Of a DNA stretch of 64,000 nt, positions 35,020-47,518 are shown one piece after another; the first letter of the stretch is position 1; each line of letters begins with the position of its first letter. This DNA comes from Apoda limacodes. Taxonomy: Eukaryota > Arthropoda > Insecta > Lepidoptera > Limacodidae. The notes beneath the pieces were generated by a model that was not told the origin of the DNA, did no database searches, and was given only the letters and a program-made list of their open reading frames with translations. The position numbers and the translations under genes were made by a program. The DNA lies in the NCBI GenBank assembly GCA_946406115.1, contig OX291545.1, forward strand, positions 25,539,153 to 25,603,152, written 5' to 3'.

Positions 35020-37740
35020 GCTCTGAAGGACATCCATTAGGTACATTAATTATTATTTGACAGCCTTAATAATTATAGACATTGTATTTAATTAGTTTTT
35101 TTCTTCTCTCTTTTGAATTCAAATGAAACATGTTATTAAGCCTCAAAGCTGTTACATATTTTTGCGCCATGCAAACAGTTAAAAAATTAGCTAGAAGCTA
35201 TTTACTAGGTGCTTTTCGCACCTTATAAGAATGATAGGCTTATAACGCTTTTATAAACGTTTTGGAACATGCCTGTGCCCTTATTATAGTCACAGCTAAG
35301 CAAGAAAGATCTCAAAACCGTTTAGGTTTATTACTTTGTTATATAAATAGATATACAAGCGCTTACAATGCTGATTTTCAGAATGGCGACGAATGATGAA
35401 ATTAAAGAATAAATCATTGAACACGATGATGAAAAAGAATCCATATTTTACGACGGGTATTAAATTTTAACCGAAAACCGGGTTCCCTTTACAGTAAACA
35501 AGAATTCCTCATACGACTGAAGAGGCTGACCAACGCCAAGTGACACTTTTTAAAATGGAAAAAATCAATACTTGTAGTAAATATTTTAGGTTAAAAATTT
35601 AACCCTATATGGAAGAACATATACCTAATGTCTTGTTCTCCCAAAAAACGATAGCATTAATTTGTCTCGATAGAAAAAAAATCTGAAAAAGACCTCTAAA
35701 TTTTTGTTTTGGTTTTTAACCGCTATTCTTTAACATATAACATTAAAATTCATATTAATGGCTAGCTGACTAGAAAGTCCATGGCTGTTTCTAAATCTAA
35801 GAAATCAAGTTAGATTTCAAGTAAATACCTAAAAAGCTCAGGTTTACTTATACTGAAAAGCGATGTGGTCTTTTGTCTCGCTCAAGTGCACGTGATATTA
35901 GATAGCTGTGTTTCAAACTGTCATATGAAGTGGGCGGGTAAATCCTGAAATATCTAGTCGGAGTACCGGGTCTTAAGTATACTTTTTACTGGTAATGATT
36001 GCCAAACCGATCTTGTTCAAATATTTACTTAGCATCTCACACTCAACATAAACATTAAATATTAAAATTCTAATATTGTTTTTAACTCAAAACTCGAATT
36101 CATTTCGAAGCACACAGTAAGCACGTTTGATCTTACGTAAAGAAGATACAAGCTTGTTTAGTTTTACAAGATAATTACGTTTGGGCAATATAAGCTTATG
36201 TAGGCTTACAAAGCGCTTACAAAGTATGATCTAAATAAACATAGTTAAGTTTTACCATTCATTTTGTAAGATTACTGTAAGCACGAACGACATTCAACTT
36301 AACTGATTTAAAAACGACAAAAATTGAACACGCTTGTTGTCCTACAGCTTAAAGAACTGATATAAGACTAAAATATGGTCTATAAGCTTGATATACAAAG
36401 GCGTATAGCAAAAACCAGGCGTATTTTAACCTAATCAGTAGAAATTGCAAAAAGTCATTAATTTAATTTAACAACTGAAACGTTAACCGACGTTAGAAAC
36501 AAAAGCTACTGTTTGCTAGAAGATCTGAGGTTACTAAGATTATATAGAGTAATTATTATTCCTGGTTAAAATGTTCGTATTACCATTTTTCTATACCAAA
36601 TAGCTAATGAGAAAAGTAAGGATAAGACCTCTACTAATCTCGACATTATAATTAAAATATTTTGATTTATATGACACTGCCCTTTTTAAAATTACCCTGA
36701 TGTCTCAACTTCTGTAATTAAAATAATAATTAATGACTTAATGACGACAATTTAGCACAATGTTCCCTTACTATAAGTACTAGAGGCTATTGTTAAACAT
36801 CTGGAAGGCTTTAAGGCTGTAAGGAGTCCTGTAAAGCATAATGCACTTATTAGCCACGAAGGGCGCGCGAGAGCTCTGCTAATGGTTCCCATTCACCGGC
36901 TAAATGGAAACGTGAAATTGCCAACAATTATATACTCTGTTAATGATAACCGGTAGATATGGAGCATCGACAAACTCTGGTTGGATGTAGGGAGATAGCT
37001 GTGAAAGTATTTTTTGCATGGAATTCTTAAGTGTGTGTTCAAGATTCACTTAATATATTTAAATATACATAATAAGCTATTATAAAATTGTAAAGCATAT
37101 TTGTAATAACATGCAATGTGTGTGCATGTCTGTCTATGCATAGGAACATCAAAAACACTGTTGACAAAAGAGATTAGGTTAGATAGAACCTTGCGTTGAA
37201 GTTTTTTAAACATTTTCCGAGATATATAGATAGTTTTATGAGTTTTTTTTTTTACCAATTAGACAGAAGAAATCCTAAAATGCACTTCCTGATACGAAGT
37301 AAACATTTAAGAACTTTTTTTGACATACGGTATGGGTTTATTAGGTTGCATGGCTTGCCCGTTCCAACTCAGCCAGTTTACTAATCTTAAGAGGTAGCAA
37401 ACTTTAATACCTCTACGGACGTGTTTGTTTAAAATTCTATAACATAAAAAAACTTGTAGTACATGATCACATTTTGTTATATAACTCATCACTGGCAATA
37501 CAGACAGCATTTTAGTGTTTAGCGACTAAGTAATTTTAGAATGTCTGTTTTAATAATTCTTAATGATACGCAGAACTTAAAGCAAAAGTCGCGACCAATG
37601 AAGAAGGGAGCATATAAAAACTTTTAAGCCGTGGTAATATCTTCATAACTCTTTGGGTTCTGTTCAATGATATGGAAAATATCCACAACAATAGATTTTA
37701 AGTTATATATAGCAACAAATTTTATATATAACCCGATTTT
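35020..37740. other. No gene seen
   Basis: AT-rich sequence. The ORFs at 37046-37510 lack domain signals. No repeat family clearly recognised. Confidence 0.45.
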
Positions 37741-37745
37741 GACAC

Positions 37746-37946
37746 TCAGTACTGTGACATCATGAGCAAGGTTGGATGAGGCCTCATGGTGACGTCACAG
37801 CATGGTGGCTGGCGGCAGGTAGGCAGGAGCGGAGATAGGATCCGGTCATCCTGCCCATTTCCGGTCTTCACGCGGCCGTGACGCTTCCGGGCACGCGTCG
37901 CCGCCGTCTCCTCTATAGATGTAGAACGCACCTGGAAACGCTTCAC
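37746..37946 (-). other. CpG-rich island, possible exon
   Basis: About 200 bp of clearly GC- and CpG-rich DNA in AT-rich surroundings. On the - strand a 66-codon frame reads KRFQVRSTSIEETAATRARK and a basic stretch, ending LLMMSQY. A CAG acceptor-like site precedes it. It could be a first exon with promoter, a coding exon or part of a mobile element. I do not recognise the protein. Confidence 0.3.
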
Positions 37947-38119
37947 TGAAAAAGTTGTGTGTAAAGGAAGGTTATTAAATATAAATTTAGGAAACTGTTA
38001 TTGTATACTAATTACCGAAGTTAGGTTATCGCTGTTAAATAAATAGTAAACAGGTGTAACAAGTGTTAAAAAAAGATTCTAATTTTACATGAGTAATTAA
38101 GGTAGAGTATTTACTTCTT

Positions 38120-38605
38120 CTGTGCCGATAGGTCTAGCTAGGTTCAGCCAGGGTGGGCAGCGTTTGGCAAGCTACGTGAAGTCTTCTATACCGCAGAGTC
38201 TGAAGTCGAAGGTTTTTGATCAGCGAGTCCTACCTGTCGAATTGACCGACACTGTTGATATTAGACATCATTTACAGCGGGGCTAGTCTACAAGCTCGAA
38301 GTTGCACAGCGTGTGATGCAACGAGATCAAATTTGGATCGAATCCAAATTAAGGATATCCAGAAGAGAACCAAAGGTACCGACATAGTTCAAAAAATCAA
38401 CAAGTGGGAGAAGGCTAGCCACGTCTATTGAAGGACCGACAGCTGATGAAGAAGTGGTGTCCTAGAGAAAAAAATGCATATTGGAAAGCGAAGCGTAAGA
38501 GGTTGACCGTTGTTCGCTGGATGCGGAATGCAGAAGACCGAGAGAAGTGGCGCGCCATGGAAGAGGCATATTTCCAGCAGTGGACCATAAAAAGCTGATT
38601 ATGAT
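38120..38605 (+). pseudogene. RTE-type retrotransposon 3' end, decayed
   Basis: Frames with stops read FGKLREVF-like text, DQRVLPVEL, LVYKLEVAQRVMQR, LRISRREPKV and at the end a decayed RWMRNAEDREKWRAMEEAYF block, followed by GTGGACCATAAAAAGCTGAT and TATGATGA. These are the C-terminal landmarks of RTE-clade elements in their usual order. Many shifts, dead. Confidence 0.7.
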
Positions 38606-39984
38606 GAAAAAGAAATATGGTAACCCGTCACTTTTGATTAGCTACCTTAGTCAGGATTTTAGGGAGCCCTAGCCTGGGGTAGGTTGATTAGGATGAAGTG
38701 ATGTTATTTAAATATATTGTTATATATATTTTTCAAAAATAATATTATTGCGTCTAAATGCTCTTCCATAAAACAAGAAGCTATACCTGTGGCATGTCGT
38801 CGTCACCCGCCGTCGTCCACGAGATGAGTTTTGTGAAATGAATTCGTTCGCTCGCGGCATCGCACTGACAATTGAACTATGTTTTGTTACAGTTGGTTGA
38901 GTTGGGTACTGGCTACTGGGAGGATAAAATAATGTACTATGTACGTGTTATTATGTGACCTGAAATAAGATTTACTGTAGCAGACCAAATAGATAGTCTA
39001 CCTGTCTGCCAATAGCCGGGTTTTCCTTAAGGCTGGCAATTCAAAAAGAAAAGTACATTTGAATTCGAGATATTAGTGGTTGATGCTGTAATGTACAATG
39101 TTTTAGTACGTGTGTAGCTTTGAAATAGAAAAAAATTTTTGAAAGAATTTCTAGACATGTCCAAACAAATTCACATTCCAGATGTTAAAAATCATGAAGG
39201 TATCGATTTTTATAGGATATACAATACATACATACGTACCATGTTCCTTAAGAAAAGTTGTTCAGTATAAGGAGCAGAATTATCTCTGTCATTATTACAC
39301 ATTTGAATGTTTTGTTACAGTAAGTATATATTAGTTTAAATTTTTAACTGCATTAGAGGTGCGCCTATATTCAACACCACAATATACCTATATATCTGCA
39401 TTAAAATAACCTTCACTACTTGATCGTTTTCAAAGTATTATCCAACTATTCGTTCGTCGGAAAGCTGAGTAGCGGTAGGGCTTTCTACGCGGTATTCGTA
39501 AAAATTATAAATTCGTAAATTTGGTGCTTTGGGCATCCGGAAAATTTTAAGTACCTAGCTTTATCTGGTTTCCTCCCTGAAAAATAATCAGGACGTTGGC
39601 TTCACGCAATTTCCTGCACTGACCTTGGTATATTGCTCAATGATTATAGTTTCGGAGTTTTGGCGCGCATCTTAAGAACGAGTGGTGTTTTTTTCTGTTT
39701 AATTTTTCTAAATTCATTTAGTGTGCTTCGATTTATATATTTTAGCAGTTTTTAACGGAAACGTGTTAAGTACAGCGAAGGCTCATGCATAGCGAATTAT
39801 GAAGAAATAAGCAGGACATGACGAGCAAATTCTGAAGGATGCACACCAAATCTCCCGCCCTATAAGATAAAACTCGTATATGGCGCTTCGCCAAACTTAA
39901 ATATAAGCACTTGACTATATTTACACATGACTATGGAGAAATGATATGCTATAATGCGAAATCTGGTCTCCACATTGAAGAAGG
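38606..39984. other. No gene seen
   Basis: AT-rich DNA without a recognisable exon or repeat. Confidence 0.45.
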
Positions 39985-40130
39985 AAGGAAGGAAGGAAAA
40001 AAGGAAGATTGTAGTTTCAGAGTTGCAAAGGTTTGCCATCCTCATAGTTATCGCATAGGTATCGTAGTCCAGCGAGGAAATGCAGCCAGCATTCTTGGCA
40101 CCCTAGCACATCACACACCACAACTTTTTT
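39985..40130 (+). mobile_element. Retroelement scrap with GGAA microsatellite
   Basis: A GAAG/GGAA tract (39979-40008) precedes a frame reading RIGIVVQRGNAASILGTL. The QRGNAASILGT motif recurs in many predicted lepidopteran proteins of retroelement origin. Only about 35 codons remain. Confidence 0.4.
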
Positions 40131-40956
40131 AATATTCAATTTTTTAGGGTTTACTTTGCAATTGTATTCTATTTAATTAGTTTTTATTTATGTTTGTAAT
40201 TCCATTTTATTTGTAAATTACATTGTTTTGAAATGGTAGGATCTAAAAGCTAAAGCTAAAAGGGTACGGATGAATATTACCTATAATAACTAAGTAAGCA
40301 CATAGGTACCTACATACCTTCAGAATATAATTTTGTTTATTTAAGACAGATAAAAATGCAACTAAAAAAATTTAAACATAATAAAAAAGGTAAGTTTGTG
40401 ATGTTAGATGCTTATAATGCTGCTTATAATTTGTTAAAAAACTACAATTATTATTTAAGAGCATTGTTGCCTTCCAACGTGTTGTAGCATTATATTTACC
40501 TATGTAAGTAGATACATTCATGTTGGCAAAACATAATTTTTGGGTGGTTTCACTTCCACACAAATGATACATTTAATTTTATTATGTCCCTGTATTTTTG
40601 TCCCTCCTCCTGAGGCGCGTTCATAAACCCAACTCGGGTAGTACTGACAGCAGGATAGCAAAAAACATTTTCTACGGAACAGAAATATACAGCAAATAAT
40701 TCTAATAACTAATAAATACTCTTCTATTTTCTAAAGCTTTGTTTATAAATAAATAAATATTTTTGGCCATTTCACACGGCGCTATTTGGTCCTAAACTTA
40801 TCAAAGCTTATATTATGAATACTTAACTATTCCGAAAAGCAAAGGTCTGAAGATTGTTTTATTTTATGAATAATAAGGTCGAAATAGTTACGAAACTATA
40901 TCTATTGGTATTTGTGTGGTGTTCGCGTGCAGTTTATTTATTTGTTATTAATATCG

Positions 40957-41150
40957 CTAGTGGCCTAGGGGTTTTCGTTTTCACTTTGTGTCCTAAGTGG
41001 TGAAGGTTTAAGCCTGGCGTGTACCAATGAGTCTTTTTCTTAATTTTCAAGTACATTGATTATTCACACCACTGGCTTTTCGGTGAAGGAAAACATCGTG
41101 AGGAAACCTGCATACGTCAAAACGTACGTGAAGTCCACAAACCGCACTGG
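40957..41150 (+). mobile_element. tRNA-derived SINE copy
   Basis: Near-identical in its body to the copy at 25024: GTGTACCAATGAGTCTTTTT, TTCACACCACTGGCTTTTCG, ACATCGTGAGGAAACCTGCA. The B box has decayed to GAAGGTTTAAGCCTGG. Confidence 0.7.
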
Positions 41151-41452
41151 ACACTTGTGATATTTTAAAACCAAAATTCTATTAAATGTATCCTAAACAA
41201 GACCTTAGTATGTACTATGTTGCTAGCAAAGAATAAGAGTAGAGAGTCAGTTTTTTATAAGATATATTTTTCGGTATCCCATAATCCTAATAAAATATCC
41301 ATTACAGTAATTAAATTTTTCAGTGATAGAAGCAAAGTTAAAGTTCTATAATTTGCACAGTAACAATCGTCTTAATACACCCCTCTATGTACTTCGACTA
41401 TTCAAATAGTTATCCATACCTACTTTCTGTTTACGGTAGTTTTCTTTGCAGT

Positions 41453-41671
41453 AATAGTAGGGTAGAGACGTCAAAGAGCGCCTTTACGGCTGGCGTTATA
41501 CTTATTTCTTCAATACAATTCATAATATTGACAGGTGCCTCAGGACCACCTGACAGCGATCATGCCCATATGTCGGTCTCCAGCACAACTCGACAGAAAC
41601 GCACGCAACGCTATACTTTTAAAAAACCGCCTATAGATCGTTCCCACATTTCCATTGCCGTTTCTTTTGAG
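41453..41671 (+). CDS. Putative internal exon with a membrane segment
   Basis: A strong acceptor (TTTTCTTTGCAG, 41441-41452) and donor (GAG|gtaatt) bound 219 nt that are open in one frame, entered in phase 2 and left in phase 0. It reads KSAFTAGVILISSIQFIILTG, a likely membrane helix, then a Ser/Thr- and Arg/Lys-rich part (STTRQKRTQRYTFKKPP). Without splicing, the frame could start at an ATG at 41387. The exon at 44037 needs phase 2, so at least one exon would be missing between them if they belong together. Not recognised. Confidence 0.4.
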
Positions 41672-41967
41672 GTAATTCATATGAAGATTATACTTAGCAC
41701 GTGATGGATTAAGTACATTGATATGAATATAGTTTTAATAATATTTGATGACTTACATTAATTAAATTATTATGTGTAATTAAAGTCGGGTAGTTAGTTA
41801 GCTAGTCTAGTAGTTAAGAGGCTAGACTCTTAATTTAACAACTCTTTTGATAAAAAGAGATTGCAATCGCAACATGTGCCAAATTGATAAAACGTTTAAT
41901 CGTCTTTGTATATTTTATGTGTTAATTATTGGGTATTATTATTATTACACTATAAATTATATTATTT

Positions 41968-42170
41968 TAACCGACTTAAAAAAAGGAGGTTATCAGTTTG
42001 ACCCGTATGTTTGTATGTATGTATATATGTTTGTCCACGATTATCTCGCGTTTGGCTGAACCGATTTTAATGCAGTTTTCAGAAAAGACATAACATTCTG
42101 GAGAAGGTTTTGGTATACAACAAATGGATACCCCGTGACGTCGTCCGCATGGATCCGTTATTAATGAACT
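41968..42170 (+). repeat. 'CGACTT-AAAAAAGGAGG' interspersed repeat
   Basis: ACCGACTTAAAAAAAGGAGG, GTTTGTATGTATGTATATAT and GGCTGAACCGATTTTAATGC. A second relative at 42413-42560 starts ACCGACTTCAAAAAAAAGAA. Non-coding. Confidence 0.55.
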
Positions 42171-42412
42171 GATTTTTGTTAATGATTTGATAATTTTTTG
42201 ATAATTAATTTACCAGCAAAAATAACCAGTCACTTTAATAAACGACTATATTTCATAAACTAGTAAAGTTTATTAAACAAAAAGTAGGTATATAAAAAAG
42301 TTTTATTTTAGTCATAAATTATTTAATAAACTTCAATGTTCCTTTGACTTCACCGAGCTATCATGAGTTGTTTAGGAAATATTGTCGTTTATGCAAGTGA
42401 CTAGTTATTAAC

Positions 42413-42560
42413 CGACTTCAAAAAAAAGAAGGTAGTTCCTACTTCGTCGAAATCTTTCTTTATGTATGTTTCCTGATTGCTCGAAAATGGCTTGATCGAT
42501 TTGATTTTTTTTTGTTTGTAAGGGTATACTTCCCAGGTGATCCCATGGTCATCAGGTCAG
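42413..42560 (+). repeat. Second copy of the same repeat family
   Basis: Shares ACCGACTTCAAAAAAAAGAA, then GGCTTGATCGATTTGATTTT. Diverged from the copy 450 bp upstream. Confidence 0.5.
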
Positions 42561-42814
42561 GATATAATAATGAGATCATCAAGAAATCGAGGGAACTCTT
42601 CAAATTTTTGTAGTACACTTGAAGCGATTTGGGTAGGTATGTTTTTTAGTGAACGAGAAAATAATCCAATAAGGTCACTTAAAATAAAAACTTTTTAATA
42701 AAAACAAGAACTGACTTAAAAAGATGCACTAAGAAGGTAAAAATAATTATTTAAAAAAATCTGATCTAAATTACAATAAACCTTCTCTTTACGTTACATC
42801 ATGGTGCTGAGTGA

Positions 42815-43040
42815 GGTGTTTATATATCACCGAACCGATGGCTGAGGGCGCACGTGTTCTAGAGTGGAGACCAAAGTAAGTGCAGCGTGGGTCGCCTACC
42901 GGCCAGGTGAAGCGATGACCTAAACAGCCGTAAACTTAATGTGAAATTTAGAGGATCGAGTGTGGTGGCCTTCTTTAGAGTAGCCGTAGTAGTAGGGTCC
43001 AATAGTGGACAGCTACAGGCTGATTAATGATACATATTCA
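42815..43040 (+). pseudogene. RTE-type 3' end remnant
   Basis: GAGGGCGCACGTGTTCTAGA, GTGGAGACCAAAGTAAGTGC reads as the VLEWRPK block of RTE polymerases. The end GGTCCAATAGTGGACAGCTA, CAGGCTGATTAATGAT is the usual 3' end. Only the last about 70 codons remain, with stops. Confidence 0.55.
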
Positions 43041-44036
43041 AAAACAGCTGAAGGTGTGACATAGACATTAGTCATGATCTTCGTCAAATCTATGTTTATT
43101 TTAAGATTTACTTGTTGTGATGCTTTGCTTAGGCTGCTGAGCGTTTGGGTACTCTACAGTTAGGCCCTCTCGCGCTGTGCGAAAGGATGAGGAGTGACCT
43201 GATAATTCAATTCTTTGTAGGCCAAATCCTTCCTGGAGTCTTACCCGATGTCCATCCATAAGGTATTTTCCTCAATTCGTACAAACACTGAGATTTGGAT
43301 TGAGGAGCCACAATAAATGTGACTTAACTTCTTAAGTCTCACACTTGGCATTTTGGTTTTCTTACTACAAATATTATTATTAGGACTACTAAATCTTGGT
43401 GAAGTACGTACGTCATGCAGTTTCAGAGATCTAGGAGCACCTTGATCCTTAATAACTTTCTATTCTTTTAACTACAAATTTTGGAGTTGGGCATACAATT
43501 CTTTTGGCAGGAATACAAAACATTTATTTGCTGGTTACCCAAGTTTCAGAGGTGGCTCCTCAATCCTTACGCACACCACTCGCGTGGTAATGAGGATGTT
43601 AAAAGCTGACAACCTTATTCGGAGGCGCGAATAAGTCACGACTTTTCCGCAACACGTGACGAGCCGTGAAAAATAAGGTATTTCAAATTAAAATAATTTT
43701 TTTTTTCTCTGTTCTTTATCGATGGTTTCCTTCAGGCCCGGGAAGGTCATTAGGATTATGGATATTCTATTACTACTACTACTGGCTACTACCATCGCCC
43801 TTGATATATTCTTAATATATATTTAGGTAACGATATTCACAAAATAAGTTTAAAAGAATATCTATAACCTCACATACCATAGGTACCGTGAATCTTTTTA
43901 CTTTTTAATGAGTAAGCTACAACAGCTGCTGTTTCTAAGGTCTTATCCATTTACGAGCTTGAAAATATTTTTCACTACAGTAGAGAACTGTTTCGGTTTT
44001 TTAAGGTCCTCTTTGTCTTATACTTTCTTGTATTAG

Positions 44037-44295
44037 TTTCGTGCATTTAATTATTGTTGTATTCGGAGCGACAATTGTGGCAATAATATATGACTATTTT
44101 AACGCCTGGATGTTTTACATCAATAAAATTACAAAAGGTATTGTCAGTAGTTGCGGTCAGAAAAGACGCCACCCCACATTTTGCAGAAGAGTGGTAAGAG
44201 CTACGTCCACGTGTACGGACAGTCTATACAGCATCGCTGTGAAAACTGTAGCATATCGTCTTGGTTTCGACCGAATCGAAGGAAAAGGCTGGTGA
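44037..44295 (+). CDS. Putative terminal exon of an unknown membrane protein
   Basis: Acceptor CTTGTATTAG ends at 44036, and the frame ends in TGA at 44293-44295. The first codons give a membrane helix (LIIVVFGATIVAIIYDYF), then a Cys- and Arg-rich tail (CGQKRRHPTFCRRVVRATST) and the end YRLGFDRIEGKGW. The composition looks like a real protein. Entry phase is 2. It could share a gene with 41453-41671. Family unknown. Confidence 0.45.
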
Positions 44296-44974
44296 AAAGT
44301 ATCACTCATTTAAAACTTAGTACCTAAACTGCAAGCTCTTATGTTAGGACTGCACAGCAAAAAGCCAACATAGTACTATGAAACAATAACCTATCATGCA
44401 ACTGGAAGTAAGTAAATGCATTTGTAGTAAACCACTGCGAGTAAATTGTTGGGTGTCACTGTTTTGGATGTGATTCATGGTTTCCTTTTCTGTACAAGAT
44501 TCAAAGGTCTATTCATCATTTATCAAAACAAGTTTCTCGTTATAATTCATATGTTGGAATAAAACAATCAAGTTGTACCTTAAATTTATCATGCAAGTAA
44601 ATTAAACAGCAAATATGGCGTCGACAAGCGTGTCGAAAAATGTATTTTGTTTTTACATTATTTCTTGACGTGATATGACTAAAAAAAGGGTGACGACGCG
44701 ATTTCGGCGACTGAGACAAAACGGTTGAGAGCGTGTCCAATTTGGTATCTTTTGACGTATCGTCTGCAGAAGAATAGATATATAAGGTACATGTAGATGC
44801 GACACTTAATGTACACTAAAATAACTGTTACTCCTAATTCCTATAGCTATCTTGCTACGTATCTGTTGTATATAGTGAAATGTAGGTAATTAGCTTTTAA
44901 CTAAATTTACCATTGTAATTTGCAACGCTATGACGCAATTTCGCTGCTGGTAGGTATGGTTTCAAAAAAAGAAA

Positions 44975-45230
44975 GTAGGTCGGTGGTGGTCTAGTGGTTT
45001 CGGTGTCAGAACGAGTCCGGCGTGTACCTTTGAGTTTTTTTCTTAATTTCTCAAGTACTATTGTATTGTTCACACCGCTCGCTTTCCGGTGACGGAAAAC
45101 CTTACGAGGAAACCTGGATAACTCAAAAAAGACGTATGTGGAGTCCACAATCTGCACTGAGCCCGAGTGATGAACTATGGCCCAAATAGCCGTGTCCCAG
45201 CAGTGGGGACGTATGAGGCTGGTAAGGAAT
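44975..45230 (+). mobile_element. tRNA-derived SINE copy
   Basis: Head TCGGTGGTGGTCTAGTGGTT, body TTCACACCGCTCGCTTTCCG and TACGAGGAAACCTGG, tail TGCACTGAGCCCGAGTGATG, ACTATGGCCCAAATAGCCGT and GTCCCAGCAGTGGGGACGT. It has the most complete tail of the copies here, but the B box is lost. Confidence 0.7.
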
Positions 45231-45973
45231 AGGAGGAGGAATATCGTACTTGTCTAAACATTTCGGTACAATACTATTTTTAATTTAAATATTTAGTTTA
45301 AATAATATTGGAAATTAGTTAATACACTGCCTGTCATTTTGAAGGTATATTTTGGGTAAGAGACCCTGGTAGAAGTTTACCCGCTAGAAATGGCTCCCTT
45401 ACCTACCATACAAAATGTTAAACAAAACTATATAATCTAAAGTTTATTTTTAAATGTATCTCTTTAATGACAAAATAATATGCCAACATTTCCAATCCTT
45501 ACAATCAAGTATAATAAATATCCATATACCGTACCGTACCATCTTTTGTATTACAAATGCAAAAACATAGTTTTTTTGGTACAACAACTTTCATTGTAGA
45601 TACAATTAAGAATTAATTTACAACTACAAAAAAATACATATAAAACAATCTTGGTGTAAGTATAACGCAGTTGATGCAAAAGAGTTCCCAATCTGTGAAA
45701 CAATGTAATCTTTGAATTTTAATAATGGCAACTATGTAGGTAAGGCTGTTCCATTATCGATTGATTGAAATCGACATATGTCTTAGATAACAGTCCTTTC
45801 CGTCCCAAATGTATCTGCGCGTCCTTCCTTTGTAATGCGACGTGCGAGACGTGCCTAATTTGGATACCATCGAAATTAAATGAGATTGATGTAATTTCCT
45901 ACGTATGGGGACGTAACATTTTTTTACAATATTCCATGTTAAAAGAGTTTGTCGTTAGAGACTATAGACATAT

Positions 45974-47140
45974 TAGTCCATTGAAAAGTTACATTTGGGG
46001 TTGCGTTTGTCAGAGGACGCAATTTTATTTTTTATATATGAAGGGGGGTTTATTGTAAAGTTAAATCCAAGTTTGTGGGGTTGCAACCCTTGTCTCGAGG
46101 TCGCCATCTTGGAAAAAGAGGTTTAAATGGTTTTTATGGTTTTTCTGCCAAACTATAGGTCTCAGAAAAAAAAAAATATGTAACATTTTGTGATGCAAAT
46201 AAAATTATCTAAAGCTTTTGTTCAGTAACTTTTAGTTGTAGAATCATAAATAAAAAAGTTATAAGCGAAAATCTATAAAAAAATTGAGAAAAAAATTCTA
46301 ATCATTTTATAAAAAAATATCAGAAAAAATAAGACATGCCATATGTTTAGGCGGGCTGCACCCTAACTCCCTGATGAGGAGCAGTATTAGCGACCCCGAA
46401 AACCCCCGGAAGCAAAGTTTCAGCCGCATCGGTGAACCAATATTTTCGACTGCCATTTTAAATCCGCCATCTTGAATTTATTTTCCGCCAGGCAGTTGAT
46501 CTTTGGTACCCTTTACAACATTTGTTTGAGCACATATTCCTATAGCAAATAGTTTTCGAGATATCGTTAGTCGAATGTTTGTATGGCGGCCATGTTGTTT
46601 TTCGCCATTTTGATTTTTTTTCAACGGCCATCGAATTTGACTAGGGTGTATGTTCACATCGATGTAAAAGTGTGTCTCGAAACGCCATAGTTTAGGCGGG
46701 CTGCACACTGACTCCTTGATGATCAGTTTTCGAGGTTTTGGAAGTTTTTCCATACTCACTGGCCTATTTCGATCAAAGCCCCCCATTCATCACATTCACC
46801 CCCGAGGACTCCGGAAGGTATATGGATATCAAATGGATTTTCGCTTATAACTTTTTTATTTATGATTCTACGACTAAAAGTTACCGAACAAAAGTTGTAG
46901 ATAATTTTATTTGCAACAAAAAATGTAACGTGATTTTTTTGTGAGACCTATAGTTTGGCAGATAAACTATAAAAACCATTTGAACCTCTTTTTCAAGATG
47001 GCGGCCGTGGGACAAGGGTTGCAACCTCATAAACTTGGATTTAACTTTACACTAACCTACTAACTTCGTATCTAAAAAAAAACTGCGTCCTCTGACAAAC
47101 GCACGCTAAGCCCTAAAAAATGTAAAATTTCAATGGACTA
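45974..47140. mobile_element. Long inverted repeat, about 300 bp arms
   Basis: The arm at 45974-46272 begins TAGTCCATTGAAAAGTTACA and is matched, as reverse complement with scattered changes, by 46836-47140. Shared words include TTGTCAGAGGACGCA, AAGTTAAATCCAAGTTT, CTGCCAAACTATAGGTCTCA and GAATCATAAATAAAAAAGTT. The 563 bp interior has its own direct repeat (GGCGGGCTGCAC at about 46351 and 46694). No transposase is encoded, and the ORFs at 46478-46944 follow no known domain. It is best explained as a foldback or non-autonomous DNA transposon. Confidence 0.75.
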
Positions 47141-47316
47141 TATTATTATTATAAATAATGTACTATTTCCACATAGTTTTAAGAACTTGCTTGGTAAGTT
47201 TTAAGAAACTTTAGGCAAGAAATAGGTATAATATTAAACAATAAACAAATTTATTTAGCGTAGATTTTTATTAGGGTTAGGTTGGGTAATAGTTGACTAT
47301 AGTATGTAGATCATAC

Positions 47317-47518
47317 ATAACTCGTGAAACGATAGAGGTACTATGTAAAGTTGTCGATTGTACATAACTTGTGAAAGTTGTAGATTGTAGATAACTGGTG
47401 AAACGATAGAGGTACTATGTAAAGTTGTAGATTGTACTTAACTTGTGAAACGATAGAAGTACCATGTAAAGTTGTAGATTGTACATAACTCGTGAAACGA
47501 TACAGGTACTATGTAAAG
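47317..47518. repeat. 47 bp minisatellite
   Basis: A unit of about 47 bp (ATAACTCGTGAAACGATAGA, GGTACTATGTAAAGTTGTAG, ATTGTAC) is repeated about four and a half times. One copy has lost its middle. It follows the long inverted repeat directly. Confidence 0.85.

Noticed and set aside
46478..46944. ORFs inside the long inverted repeat as a transposase
   Set aside because: No catalytic motif or known fold, and the frames are short and opposite in strand.
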